A DNA stretch of 64,000 nt from contig JAKLIF010000005.1 of assembly GCA_022709755.1 (NCBI GenBank), forward strand, positions 124,001 through 188,000, in the 5' to 3' direction. A program made the position numbers and the translations under genes. Positions 53,760 through 61,208 of this stretch are shown here, in pieces. This DNA comes from Elusimicrobiota bacterium (lineage in GTDB: Bacteria > Elusimicrobiota > Elusimicrobia > FEN-1173 > JAKLIF01). The stretch's first letter is position 1. Every line of letters starts with the position of its first letter. The notes under the pieces are model-generated. The model saw only the letters and a program-made list of their open reading frames with translations. It was not told the origin of the DNA and ran no database searches.

Positions 53760-54055
53760 AGAAGATCCCGGCGCAGATTTTGGCCGACATGAAGAAGTAT
53801 CCCCTGTTCCACCAAAAAGTCTGGACAGCATGCTATGAGATACCGCGGGGAGAAGTGCGGACATACGGGTGGATCGCCAAGCGGATCGGTCATCCGAACG
53901 CCGCCCGGGCGGTGGGGAGCGCGCTCAAGGCCAATCCCTTCGCCCCGACCATCCCATGTCACCGCGTGATCCGCTCCGACGGCGGATTGGGCGGTTATTC
54001 AGCGCCGGGGGGAATACAAAAGAAAAAAGCGCTCCTCCGGGAAGAGAAATCTTGA
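53756..54055 (+). CDS. Minimal O6-alkylguanine-DNA alkyltransferase (MGMT C-domain)
   Basis: A 99-residue protein holding only the DNA-binding/active-site domain of Ogt/MGMT. The acceptor Cys is C68 in IPCHRVI; the helix-turn-helix arginine-finger segment is ARAVGSALKANP; GGLGGYSAPGG follows. Because Cys is present, this is an active-type protein and not an alkyltransferase-like ATL with Trp. The N-terminal domain of Ogt/Ada-C is missing. The ATG overlaps the UvrC-like stop (ATGA), so the two repair proteins are translated together. Confidence 0.88.
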   Translation: MKKIPAQILADMKKYPLFHQKVWTACYEIPRGEVRTYGWIAKRIGHPNAARAVGSALKANPFAPTIPCHRVIRSDGGLGGYSAPGGIQKKKALLREEKS

Positions 54056-54080
54056 AAATGTGTGTGAATAGGCTTATAAT
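54052..54080 (+). promoter_or_regulatory. Promoter of the structured RNA / trehalose operon
   Basis: TTGAAA (54052-54057), overlapping the MGMT stop, a 17-base spacer and a perfect TATAAT (54075-54080). Transcription should begin near 54087. Confidence 0.7.
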
Positions 54081-54086
54081 GATACA

Positions 54087-54223
54087 GTAACTTCATCCAA
54101 ACGGGTCCGGAAGCGGAGTCGGTTTCCGGAGGGAATATCAGATGGTCGGGCCGCCATCTCGCACATGCGGGAGGCGGCATTTTAATCGCCACTCGGCATG
54201 CGCCGGGATGGCGATTTTTTTTT
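54087..54223 (+). ncRNA. Structured leader RNA or independent small RNA
   Basis: About 137 bases between a strong promoter and a strong terminator, free of a convincing gene. Hairpin 1: TCCGGAA/TTCCGGA (54106-54130). Hairpin 2: GCCGCC/GGCGGC with inner CTCGC/GCGGG (54150-54178). Hairpin 3 is the terminator (54184-54216). An alternative stem AGATGG (54140-54145) / CCATCT (54154-54159) would exclude hairpin 2, as in switching leaders. It matches no riboswitch class that I recognise. It could control the trehalose operon or be a free sRNA. Confidence 0.55.
54184..54223 (+). terminator. Strong rho-independent terminator
   Basis: AATCGCCACTCGGC pairs with GCCGGGATGGCGATT (one bulged A, one G-U) around loop ATGC, followed by a run of nine T. 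It lies 38 bases before the first small gene, so downstream genes need either read-through or another promoter. Confidence 0.9.
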
Positions 54224-54261
54224 GGCAAACACGTGAGCGATCAGACGGAACAAGGAGCGTT

Positions 54262-54387
54262 ATGACGACCACCGGCTGGATATTCATGATATCGGCCTGG
54301 GCCCTCATCCTCGGGCTCATGGGCTTCTGCCTTTACCTCACTTTAAAAAGGAAGGGCATTGAAGACGATGATGGCCAATCGACATGA
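54262..54387 (+). CDS. 41-residue single-span membrane protein
   Basis: A tiny protein with one hydrophobic helix (about 5-27, GWIFMISAWALILGLMGFC) and a basic-then-acidic tail (KRKGIEDDDGQST). A perfect AAGGAG 4 bases before ATG 54262 supports it; the upstream ATG at 54142 lies inside the structured RNA and is rejected. The function is unknown; it may be an accessory subunit of a membrane complex. Confidence 0.6.
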   Translation: MTTTGWIFMISAWALILGLMGFCLYLTLKRKGIEDDDGQST

Positions 54388-54400
54388 AGGAGGGACACCG

Positions 54401-54556
54401 ATGACTGAAAATAAACCGACCCCAAACGAAACCGACAAGAATTCAGCAGGAGAGCATCACGCCATCCCCATGCTCAAATTGGCCGTGGCGGGGGGGATCT
54501 GTCTGGGATTCTTCGTCACCATGCTCATCCTGAAACACGTTTTCAAACTCTTCTGA
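54401..54556 (+). CDS. 51-residue single-span membrane protein
   Basis: A tiny protein with a polar Thr/Asn/Glu-rich first half and one C-terminal hydrophobic helix (LAVAGGICLGFFVTMLIL) followed by KHVFKLF. A strong AAGGAGGG precedes ATG 54401. It lies 13 bases after the 41-residue gene and 34 bases before the sensor-trehalose synthase fusion, so it is probably co-transcribed with both. The function is unknown. Confidence 0.6.
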   Translation: MTENKPTPNETDKNSAGEHHAIPMLKLAVAGGICLGFFVTMLILKHVFKLF

Positions 54557-54590
54557 CACGGGTATAGAAACCCCCCTAGGTGACCGTCCC

Positions 54591-56858
54591 ATGAGGATCA
54601 CGCTTCGTCTCATCCTCGCACTGACATTAACGGTGGCCGTCGTGGCCTCCTTGGCCGCTTATTTTCAAGCGGGCCAGGAAAGAAAGCGCCAGCAGGAGGA
54701 CCTGATCCGCCGATCCCGACTGCTCTCGGAGAGCCTCCAGGAAGCGTTGGAACCCATGTTGGAACGGAACGCGAAGGACAAGTTACAGCGGTTGGTGGAA
54801 CGGTTCGGCAACCGGGAACGACTGGTGGGGATCGCCGTCTACGACCCGCAACAAAAGCAGATGGCCGTCACCAACAGTCTGGCTGCTTCCCTCGTGGCGC
54901 CGCCGCCCGTGATCGCCGATGTGATGGCCGACGACGCCAACCACGACTCGTTCCACACGGCGGGTGACAAGCATCTTTATATCCACGCGAGCCCCCTGCA
55001 CGTCAAGGACAAATATGCCGGCGCACTGATCCTGTTCCACGACACGTCGTTCATAAAGACCCAGGTCGCGGTCCTTTGGCGCAACACGTTCCTGCGCGTC
55101 ATCGTCCAAATGGTGCTCATCTCGCTGGTCACCCTGCTTATCGTGCAATGGAGTCTGGTCGGGCCCATCGCGAAGATGGCGGAATGGATGAAGCAACTCC
55201 GCGCCGGGGAGACCCCATCGTCGGCACCGCCGCCGAAGGAGATTCTCTTCGCTCCCATCGCGAAAGAAGCCACGCGGTTCGCCCGACACCTGTCCGACGC
55301 CAAAGCCGCCGCCGAGGAAGAGGCCCGCCTGCGTCAAACGGCCGAATCCCTCTGGACGCCGGAACGCCTCCGCGAACACGTGAGATCGAAACTGCAGGGC
55401 AAACCCCTCTTCGTCGTGTCCAACCGGGAACCCTACATGCACGTGCGCCGGGGAAGGAAGATCGACTGCATCGTGCCGGCCGGCGGTTTGGTGACCGCCC
55501 TGGAGCCCGTCATGAGGGCGTCCGGCGGAACGTGGATCTCCCACGGGGCCGGCGACGCCGACTGGGAAGTGACCGATTCCGATGGCCGCATCAAAGTCCC
55601 TCCCGAAGACCCCCAGTACACCCTGCGAAGAGTGGCGCTGACGAAAGAGGAGGAGACCGGCTACTATTACGGTTTTTCAAACGAGGGGCTCTGGCCCCTC
55701 TGCCACATCGCCCACACGCGGCCCCTGTTCCGCGCATCCGATTGGGAACAATACCAATCGGCGAACAGGAAGTTCGCCCAGGCTGTCATGGAAGAGTTAA
55801 GGGGGATCGAGGAACCCTGTGTGCTGATCCAGGATTATCATTTCGCGCTCCTGCCCCGCCTCCTGAAACAAGAACGGCCCGACGCACGCATCGCCTCGTT
55901 CTGGCACATCCCCTGGCCGAATCCCGAAGCCTTCGGCATCTGTCCCTGGCAGAAGGACCTCCTTTACGGCATGCTCGGAGCAGACCTCATCGGGTTCCAC
56001 ACCCAGTTCCACTGCAACAATTTCCTCGACACTGTGGACCGGACCCTCGAATCCCGGATTGATTGGGAACGGTTCGGCGTCAACAAAGAGGGACACACGA
56101 CCCTGGTGAAACCCTTCCCCATCAGCGTGGCGTTTCCCGACGCCTTTCAAGATGCCCGCATCGAACCCGAGACGCCCCTGGAAGACCGTGCGGCCCTGTT
56201 GAAAGAGCTGGGGATCAAGGCGAAATATTTCGGCGTCGGCGTGGAACGGATGGATTACACCAAGGGCGTCCTGGAACGGTTCCGCGGGATTGAACGTTTC
56301 CTGGAGAAAAACCCCCGGTATCAGGGGGAATTCGTCTTCATCCAGATCGGGGCTCCCAGCCGCACCCACATCAAGCGCTACCATGACTTTCTGGCGGAGG
56401 TCGAGGAGGAGGCCGAACGGATCAACTGGAAGTTCAAGGCCAAGGACTACAGGCCCATCGTCTTTCTGAAGAAACACCACAGCCACCGGGAGATCCTGCC
56501 GTTCTACAAATCGGCCGACGTGTGCATGGTGACATCCCTCCACGACGGGATGAACCTGGTGGCCAAGGAATTCGTGGCGGCGCGGAACGACGAGAGTGGG
56601 GTCCTGATCCTGAGCCGGTTCGCGGGGGCTTCCCGCGAGTTGAGGGATGCGTTGATCGTGAATCCCTATGACGCCGAACAGCTGGCCGAGGCCATCCGGT
56701 TCTCCCTCGAGATGGACCCCTCCGAAAAGGAGTCCCGCATGAAACGGATGAGAGCGACCGTGCGCGAACACAACATCTACCGTTGGGCGGGCAACCTGAT
56801 CGAAGAACTCACGAAACTGCAGCCGTCGGACACCCCGACGGAACGGCGGCGAACCTGA
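54591..56858 (+). CDS. Membrane-sensor / trehalose-6-phosphate synthase fusion
   Basis: The C-terminal 480 residues are a GT20 trehalose-6-phosphate synthase (UDP- or other NDP-glucose plus glucose-6-phosphate): VVSNREPY (about 275), [22 protein letters not shown] (about 440), ERMDYTKG (about 553) and [10 protein letters not shown] (about 652). The first 270 residues look like a signal-transduction input: TM1 (about 5-24), an extracytoplasmic domain of about 140 residues (coiled start, then a PAS/Cache-like [18 protein letters not shown]), TM2 (about 166-188) and a HAMP-like helix pair. The family is normally soluble and about 470-500 residues. It heads the operon with otsB, a DUF5752-like gene and treT. 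Confidence 0.9.
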   Translation: MRITLRLILALTLTVAVVASLAAYFQAGQERKRQQEDLIRRSRLLSESLQEALEPMLERNAKDKLQRLVERFGNRERLVGIAVYDPQQKQMAVTNSLAASLVAPPPVIADVMADDANHDSFHTAGDKHLYIHASPLHVKDKYAGALILFHDTSFIKTQVAVLWRNTFLRVIVQMVLISLVTLLIVQWSLVGPIAKMAEWMKQLRAGETPSSAPPPKEILFAPIAKEATRFARHLSDAKAAAEEEARLRQTAESLWTPERLREHVRSKLQGKPLFVVSNREPYMHVRRGRKIDCIVPAGGLVTALEPVMRASGGTWISHGAGDADWEVTDSDGRIKVPPEDPQYTLRRVALTKEEETGYYYGFSNEGLWPLCHIAHTRPLFRASDWEQYQSANRKFAQAVMEELRGIEEPCVLIQDYHFALLPRLLKQERPDARIASFWHIPWPNPEAFGICPWQKDLLYGMLGADLIGFHTQFHCNNFLDTVDRTLESRIDWERFGVNKEGHTTLVKPFPISVAFPDAFQDARIEPETPLEDRAALLKELGIKAKYFGVGVERMDYTKGVLERFRGIERFLEKNPRYQGEFVFIQIGAPSRTHIKRYHDFLAEVEEEAERINWKFKAKDYRPIVFLKKHHSHREILPFYKSADVCMVTSLHDGMNLVAKEFVAARNDESGVLILSRFAGASRELRDALIVNPYDAEQLAEAIRFSLEMDPSEKESRMKRMRATVREHNIYRWAGNLIEELTKLQPSDTPTERRRT

Positions 56859-56862
56859 CGCC

Positions 56863-57639
56863 ATGATATCCGTCTGGAAAGGATGGTCCCGGGTGAAAGG
56901 ATCCCTCTCGGCCTCCCGTCGAGTCCTCCTGATCCTGGATTTCGACGGCACGCTGTCCCCGCTGGCCGAAACGCCGGACGCGGCCGTCTTGCCGCTCGTC
57001 ATCCGCCAAACCCTGCGCCGGCTGACGGCGTTGCCATCGGTCACGGTCGCCATCATGAGCGGACGGCCGGTGACCTATCTCCGGCGGATGGTGGGGGACC
57101 GGCGGGTCATCTACGGAGGAAACCACGGGCTGGAGATGAGGGGGCCGCGACTGTCGTTCATCCATTCTGAAGCCCGGCGCTTACGCACGACGGTCCGTGC
57201 CTATGCATCGGCCTGGAGATCGACCTTGAACCTCATCCCGGGAGCCCTGTTGGAGAACAAAGGACTTTCACTAGGACTCCATCACAGACGGGTCCCGGCA
57301 CGTCACCTGCCGGCGTTCCACCGGCTGATCGACCGTCTTAAACGCCAAACGGCAGGACGACCGTTCCGCTGGAGAACGGGGAAAAAGGTCTGGGAATTAT
57401 TACCCGACGTCGCCTGGAACAAAGGGAAGGCCGCCCTTTGGTTGATGAAAAAGATGAAGGATCCCCGTCCGGTGGTGGTCGGAGACGACGTCACCGATGA
57501 AGACATGTTCCGCGCCCTGCGCCGCCGGGGCACATGCATCGTGGTCGGCCGGAAAAGATCGGCGGCAGGGCTGTATCTGGCCGGGCAAGGCGAGGTGCCG
57601 CGCCTGCTCCGTTCGTTGGAGAAGGAGCTTTCCGCATGA
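56863..57639 (+). CDS. otsB: Trehalose-6-phosphate phosphatase
   Basis: Removes phosphate from trehalose-6-phosphate to release trehalose. A 258-residue HAD enzyme: motif I DFDGTLSPL (about 26-34), motif II MSGRPV, YGGNHGLEM, the cap domain, and motif III/IV GDDVTDEDMFRAL (about 206-218). It is 4 bases behind the synthase fusion and overlaps the next gene by an ATGA, so the two steps are made in step. Confidence 0.94.
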   Translation: MISVWKGWSRVKGSLSASRRVLLILDFDGTLSPLAETPDAAVLPLVIRQTLRRLTALPSVTVAIMSGRPVTYLRRMVGDRRVIYGGNHGLEMRGPRLSFIHSEARRLRTTVRAYASAWRSTLNLIPGALLENKGLSLGLHHRRVPARHLPAFHRLIDRLKRQTAGRPFRWRTGKKVWELLPDVAWNKGKAALWLMKKMKDPRPVVVGDDVTDEDMFRALRRRGTCIVVGRKRSAAGLYLAGQGEVPRLLRSLEKELSA

Positions 57640-58304
57640 ACCCCCGGGCCGAGACACCGTTCCATTTCTTCTCACGCCTGACGTTGACGGCCCTGACCGG
57701 CAAGCGCGCCTCCACCCTTCAGGAAATGACGGACGTCCTGCGCACCGCCCCTGATACCGTCGTCTACCAGCACACACACCGTTACCTTTTCCAACACCAG
57801 TTCCTCACCCCCGAGCCGCCCAACGATTTCGCCTATTGGGCCCACCACATGCTCGGCGACGAGCGGATCGGGGAACGGCTGGCGGCTGTGGACACGATCC
57901 GTTTCAACACCCTGTCCGACCTCAGGACCGCCCTGATCGAAGCCATCGAAAAGAACTCGTCCCGGGATACCCTGGACCGCAAAGTCCCCGAGGGAAAAGA
58001 TTTCCACTTCATGAGCGCGGTGCGGTTCTCGGTCCCCACGGAACACCGGGCCTCCACTCTCTCCGAATTCCGTGACGGATTGAAGCGGGTGGCCATCTCC
58101 AGCCTCTATCTGCACGTGTTCGAGGCGCGATTGAGGCCGCCCCTGGGCCGAAACGATTTTTCTCTCTGGTTCGAGAAGGAACTGAAGCTGCCCGCGTTGG
58201 CCGAGAAAGTGGCGGCCCTGGATCCCTACACCCAAACGCTGGAGGGACTGAGGATGAAGATTCTCCACCTGGTGGATGAGGAGCTTTCCCATGCCGAGGC
58301 TTGA
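57636..58304 (+). CDS. DUF5752-like protein in trehalose operon
   Basis: A 222-residue, helical, cytoplasmic protein (no signal or membrane segment). It has FFSRLTLTALTGKRASTLQEM near the start and HFMSAVRFSVPTEHRASTL in the middle, with a second LTGKRAST-like repeat, suggesting an internal duplication of a DUF5752-type unit. The family is known mostly next to glycosyltransferases, without a tested role. It overlaps otsB by 4 bases and treT by 14 bases, so a role in trehalose metabolism is likely (inference). Confidence 0.75.
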   Translation: MNPRAETPFHFFSRLTLTALTGKRASTLQEMTDVLRTAPDTVVYQHTHRYLFQHQFLTPEPPNDFAYWAHHMLGDERIGERLAAVDTIRFNTLSDLRTALIEAIEKNSSRDTLDRKVPEGKDFHFMSAVRFSVPTEHRASTLSEFRDGLKRVAISSLYLHVFEARLRPPLGRNDFSLWFEKELKLPALAEKVAALDPYTQTLEGLRMKILHLVDEELSHAEA

Positions 58305-59514
58305 AGACTACCGATCGGTCGTCGGGTCGCAGACCCTGGAAGAACTGTCTCTCCTGGGGAAAGCGCTCACCGGAAAATCCGTCGTCCACGTGAATTCCAC
58401 GGCGGTGGGGGGAGGCGTGGCCGAGATATTGAACCGGATGGTCCCCCTGATGAGGGAACTCGGATTGAACGTGCGGTGGGAGGTGATCCGCGGCGGCGAG
58501 GATTTCTACGCGGTGACGAAGAAATTCCACAACACCCTGCACGGCGGGACGCAGGACGTATCGCCGAAAGATTACCAGGTCTACGAAGACACCGTCGACG
58601 AGAACCTCACCCGCATGAGACTGGATGACGATTTCGTCTTCATCCACGACCCTCAACCGGCCGCTCTGGTGAAGATGCGGAAGGACCTGAAAAACCATTG
58701 GTTATGGCGGTGCCACATCGACCTGTCCCGTCCTCAAGCCGGCGTGTGGGGATTCCTGAAACCCTACGTGGAAGAATATGACGCCTGCGTCTTCTCGGCC
58801 CCCGCGTTCGCCCAGACCCTGGCCGTCCCGCAATACCTGATCTCGCCGTCCATCGACCCTCTGAGCGACAAGAACCGTGATCTCTCCGACGCGGAAATCC
58901 GCGCGATCCTGGACCGGCTGAAGATCCCGACGGACAAACCCCTGGTGACGCAAGTCTCCCGTTTCGACCGATTGAAGGATCCGCTGGGTGTCATGGAGGC
59001 GTTCCTGAAGGTTCAGCCCTACGTGGATGCGCGACTGCTGCTGGTGGGCGGCTCGGCGGACGACGACCCGGAGGGGGACCAGGTCTTGGCGGAAGTGAGG
59101 GAAAAGGCGCACGGAAACCCGAACATCCTGGTGCTCTGTCTTCCCCCGACCAGCCACGTGGAGATCAACGCCATCCAACGGGCTTCGAAGGTGATCATCC
59201 AGAAATCTCTGCGGGAAGGGTTCGGCCTGACCGTGGCCGAAGCGCTCTGGAAGAGCAAACCCGTCATCGCCGGCGCAGTGGGGGGAATCCCACTTCAGAT
59301 CACCCATAAATACTCCGGCATCCTCGTGCACTCGACGGACGGCACCGCCTATTGGCTGAAACAACTCCTCAACGAACCGGTATTCGCCCAAAAGCTGGGC
59401 AACAACGGCCGCGAACACGTGCGGCAGAACTTCCTATTGACGCGCCACTTAAGAGACTACCTGCTCCTTTTCCTTTCACTGAACCATTCCACCGACGAAC
59501 TCATCCGGCTTTAG
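58291..59514 (+). CDS. treT: TreT-like trehalose glycosyltransferring synthase (GT4)
   Basis: TreT makes trehalose directly from NDP-glucose and glucose (reversible). A 407-residue GT-B enzyme: HVNSTAVGGGVAEILNRM at the N-terminus, WRCHIDLSRPQ, SPSIDPLSDKN, TQVSRFDRLKDP (donor-domain start) and REGFGLTVAEALWK with the conserved E-x7-E type region. ATG 58291 has GAGGAG upstream; an in-frame ATG at 58276 is possible. It ends the operon. With otsA/otsB it gives the cell two trehalose routes. Confidence 0.88.
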   Translation: MPRLEDYRSVVGSQTLEELSLLGKALTGKSVVHVNSTAVGGGVAEILNRMVPLMRELGLNVRWEVIRGGEDFYAVTKKFHNTLHGGTQDVSPKDYQVYEDTVDENLTRMRLDDDFVFIHDPQPAALVKMRKDLKNHWLWRCHIDLSRPQAGVWGFLKPYVEEYDACVFSAPAFAQTLAVPQYLISPSIDPLSDKNRDLSDAEIRAILDRLKIPTDKPLVTQVSRFDRLKDPLGVMEAFLKVQPYVDARLLLVGGSADDDPEGDQVLAEVREKAHGNPNILVLCLPPTSHVEINAIQRASKVIIQKSLREGFGLTVAEALWKSKPVIAGAVGGIPLQITHKYSGILVHSTDGTAYWLKQLLNEPVFAQKLGNNGREHVRQNFLLTRHLRDYLLLFLSLNHSTDELIRL

Positions 59515-59812
59515 CCCGAGATAGCGAACGGACTCACCTTTTTTCATATTTCCGGGTGAAAAACAGCAAAAAAGGGTGTAAGATATAGGGAAATACAGAT
59601 TGGGTCTTGTCCGTTCTTTTCCATCTGTCATTGCGAGGCACGTTTTCCGCCGAAGCAATCTTATTTTCGTCACCGTCTCACCTCTTATGAGATAGGGGCA
59701 ACAACAGCAGACAACAGAACCACTTCATGCCGTGACACCACGCCTGTTTTACAAAAGAACCGCACCACGATGACTCCCAACATTTACAACCCGACGAGGG
59801 GGACTGTGCGTT
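59515..59812. other. Intergenic region with repeat copy 1
   Basis: About 300 AT-rich bases after treT. Apart from the palindromic repeat (59624-59661) I see no gene, no clear terminator and no convincing promoter; a GAGGGGG lies ahead of the next start. Confidence 0.5.
59624..59661 (+). repeat. Short palindromic dispersed repeat, copy 1
   Basis: Contains CTGTCATTGCGAGG (59625-59638) and CGAAGCAATC (59651-59660), the two ends of the widespread GTCATTGCGAG...GAAGCAATC palindromic element. ATTGC and GCAAT pair to form an imperfect hairpin. An inverted copy is at 61093-61136. Confidence 0.8.
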
Positions 59813-60115
59813 ATGATCTATAGACACCTAATATGGGTCGGACTGATTCTGATCGGATCGTTTTTGGTCTTCATGGCCTGTTCAAAGGAAAAGAAGCGCG
59901 CCGAAAAGGAATTGACCGAAGCCAGAGCCAAAGTCGAATCCCTCCGAGAGGCGGGCATCAACAAATCAGCCCCGGAACTTTATAATACCGCCACAACAAA
60001 ACTGGGAACCGCCGAGATGAACATGGGGATGAACGATTACGAAGACGCCATCAAATACGCCCGCGAAGCCATCGCCGACGCAGAACAAGCCAAGAACCAA
60101 GCAAAGTCGGAATAA
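59813..60115 (+). CDS. Small lipoprotein, DUF4398-like
   Basis: A 100-residue protein with a hydrophobic signal and lipobox VFMAC (C23). The mature part is one long helical hairpin with Ala-rich heptads (AEKELTEARAKVESLREAG, APELYNTATTKLGTAE, AREAIADAEQAKNQAKSE), typical of DUF4398/Lpp-like envelope lipoproteins. GAGGGGG lies ahead of the start. It is inside the segment bounded by the inverted repeat copies. Confidence 0.75.
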   Translation: MIYRHLIWVGLILIGSFLVFMACSKEKKRAEKELTEARAKVESLREAGINKSAPELYNTATTKLGTAEMNMGMNDYEDAIKYAREAIADAEQAKNQAKSE

Positions 60116-60185
60116 TGGGGGAATCACAGGTGGAACAGACCGAAATTTGATATAGACAAAATTAACTTATTTATAAGAGAACAGA

Positions 60186-61022
60186 ATGGCTACGGTCATA
60201 GGCAAGAGTGGGGTATGGCGAGAGATTGTCGAACAACTCGGACGGAGTGGCTTTCACGTCCGGCAGCCCGCCGATGTTGATTTGCTCTTAAGCCGTCTCC
60301 GCGACAATTTTCAGCCTTCCGTTAAGCAGAAGAAGTCAGAGATTACTCAATGTGTCGCGACGGAGGAGCGCAGCATTGCCACTCTAATGAACGAGAGGGG
60401 AATCTGGCGCTCATTTGTAAACTGGTTCCGAATTCAGGGACGCAAGATAGCCATTTCGCATCTACGTAGAGAGGAACGCAGATACATCACAACGCTGTCG
60501 GAAAACATCCGGAGGCTGGATGCCTGCCAGAAATCCCGTGAAATGGCGGGGGCAAGAGCGGAACTCGAAGTAATTGCGCATCTGACCCACCTGTCGTCTG
60601 GTCACACGGTTTTCAATAATCTCTTGCTAACTGCTGATCGTTACATTAACTTCAACGACGTCGCACTTCAAAGCGCACAGATTGACCATCTGGTCTTATC
60701 CCCTGCGGGGGTGTTTGTGATCGAAACAAAACGGTGGAGCAGACATTTCGTTGAGTCCGGTGAATATCACAACCCCTTTGACCAGATACAACGAGCTGCT
60801 TACCTGTGTTACGATCAACTTCGAAATGAATTTGGAAAAATACGCGTTCGGAGTGTGATTGCCTGTGCTGGCAAACTCCCCTCCGCACCAGAGGATTCGC
60901 ACGTCAAAGTTCTCCCTGTCACTGAACTCATTGGATACATATCGTGGTTCAAGCAACCGGAGCTTACCCCAGATAAGCTATTGCAAGTGCGGCACTACCT
61001 GGAGGGATTCGTAACGATATGA
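60186..61022 (+). CDS. NERD-domain protein (putative nuclease)
   Basis: A 278-residue protein. The first 125 residues are charged and helical. From about 122 the NERD domain follows: GARAELEVIAHL, then QIDHLVLSPAGVFVIETKRW with the nuclease-type D167 ... E180-x-K182 triad, then NPFDQIQRAAYLCYDQL. NERD is related to restriction-type endonuclease folds and often sits near DNA-processing or defence genes; the role here is unknown. Codon use is more AT-rich than in the neighbours. An AT-rich promoter-like pair (TTGATA 60147, TTTATA 60170) lies upstream. It is flanked by inverted repeat copies. Confidence 0.85.
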   Translation: MATVIGKSGVWREIVEQLGRSGFHVRQPADVDLLLSRLRDNFQPSVKQKKSEITQCVATEERSIATLMNERGIWRSFVNWFRIQGRKIAISHLRREERRYITTLSENIRRLDACQKSREMAGARAELEVIAHLTHLSSGHTVFNNLLLTADRYINFNDVALQSAQIDHLVLSPAGVFVIETKRWSRHFVESGEYHNPFDQIQRAAYLCYDQLRNEFGKIRVRSVIACAGKLPSAPEDSHVKVLPVTELIGYISWFKQPELTPDKLLQVRHYLEGFVTI

Positions 61023-61092
61023 AGTCAGTTAAGATTCTCCCTTTAAACCAGTCCATTTGCGATTAGAGAAACCGGATATCAGGACAAGAAGC

Positions 61093-61136
61093 GATTGCTT
61101 CACCCATTACGAACCGATGGGTTCGCAATGACAGAT
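61093..61136 (-). repeat. Short palindromic dispersed repeat, copy 2 (inverted)
   Basis: GATTGCTTC (61093-61101) and TTCGCAATGACAG (61122-61134) are the reverse complement of the copy at 59624-59661. The middle TACGAACCGATGGGTTCG region differs and forms its own small hairpin (CGAACC/GGTTCG). Confidence 0.8.
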
Positions 61137-61173
61137 AAAGAAAAGTAACCCACCGATCCATCCTCCCGTCATT

Positions 61174-61202
61174 TTGACGGAAAAACGGGATTCTGATAGA
61201 AT
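61174..61202 (+). promoter_or_regulatory. Promoter of secA
   Basis: TTGACG (61174-61179), a 17-base spacer and TAGAAT (61197-61202). The ATG (61209) is 6 bases past the -10 box, so the secA message is probably leaderless. Confidence 0.7.
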
Positions 61203-61208
61203 TACCGG

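Noticed and set aside
53700-53800. Frameshift that removed the HhH domain of UvrC
   Set aside because: The overlapping downstream frame encodes a full MGMT domain, and no HhH-like sequence appears in any frame after the stop.
54087-54223. Cobalamin riboswitch (because of GCCACT...GGGATGGC near the 3' end)
   Set aside because: The B12-box core and the usual CCCCGCAACTG-type segment are absent; that stretch is simply the terminator stem.
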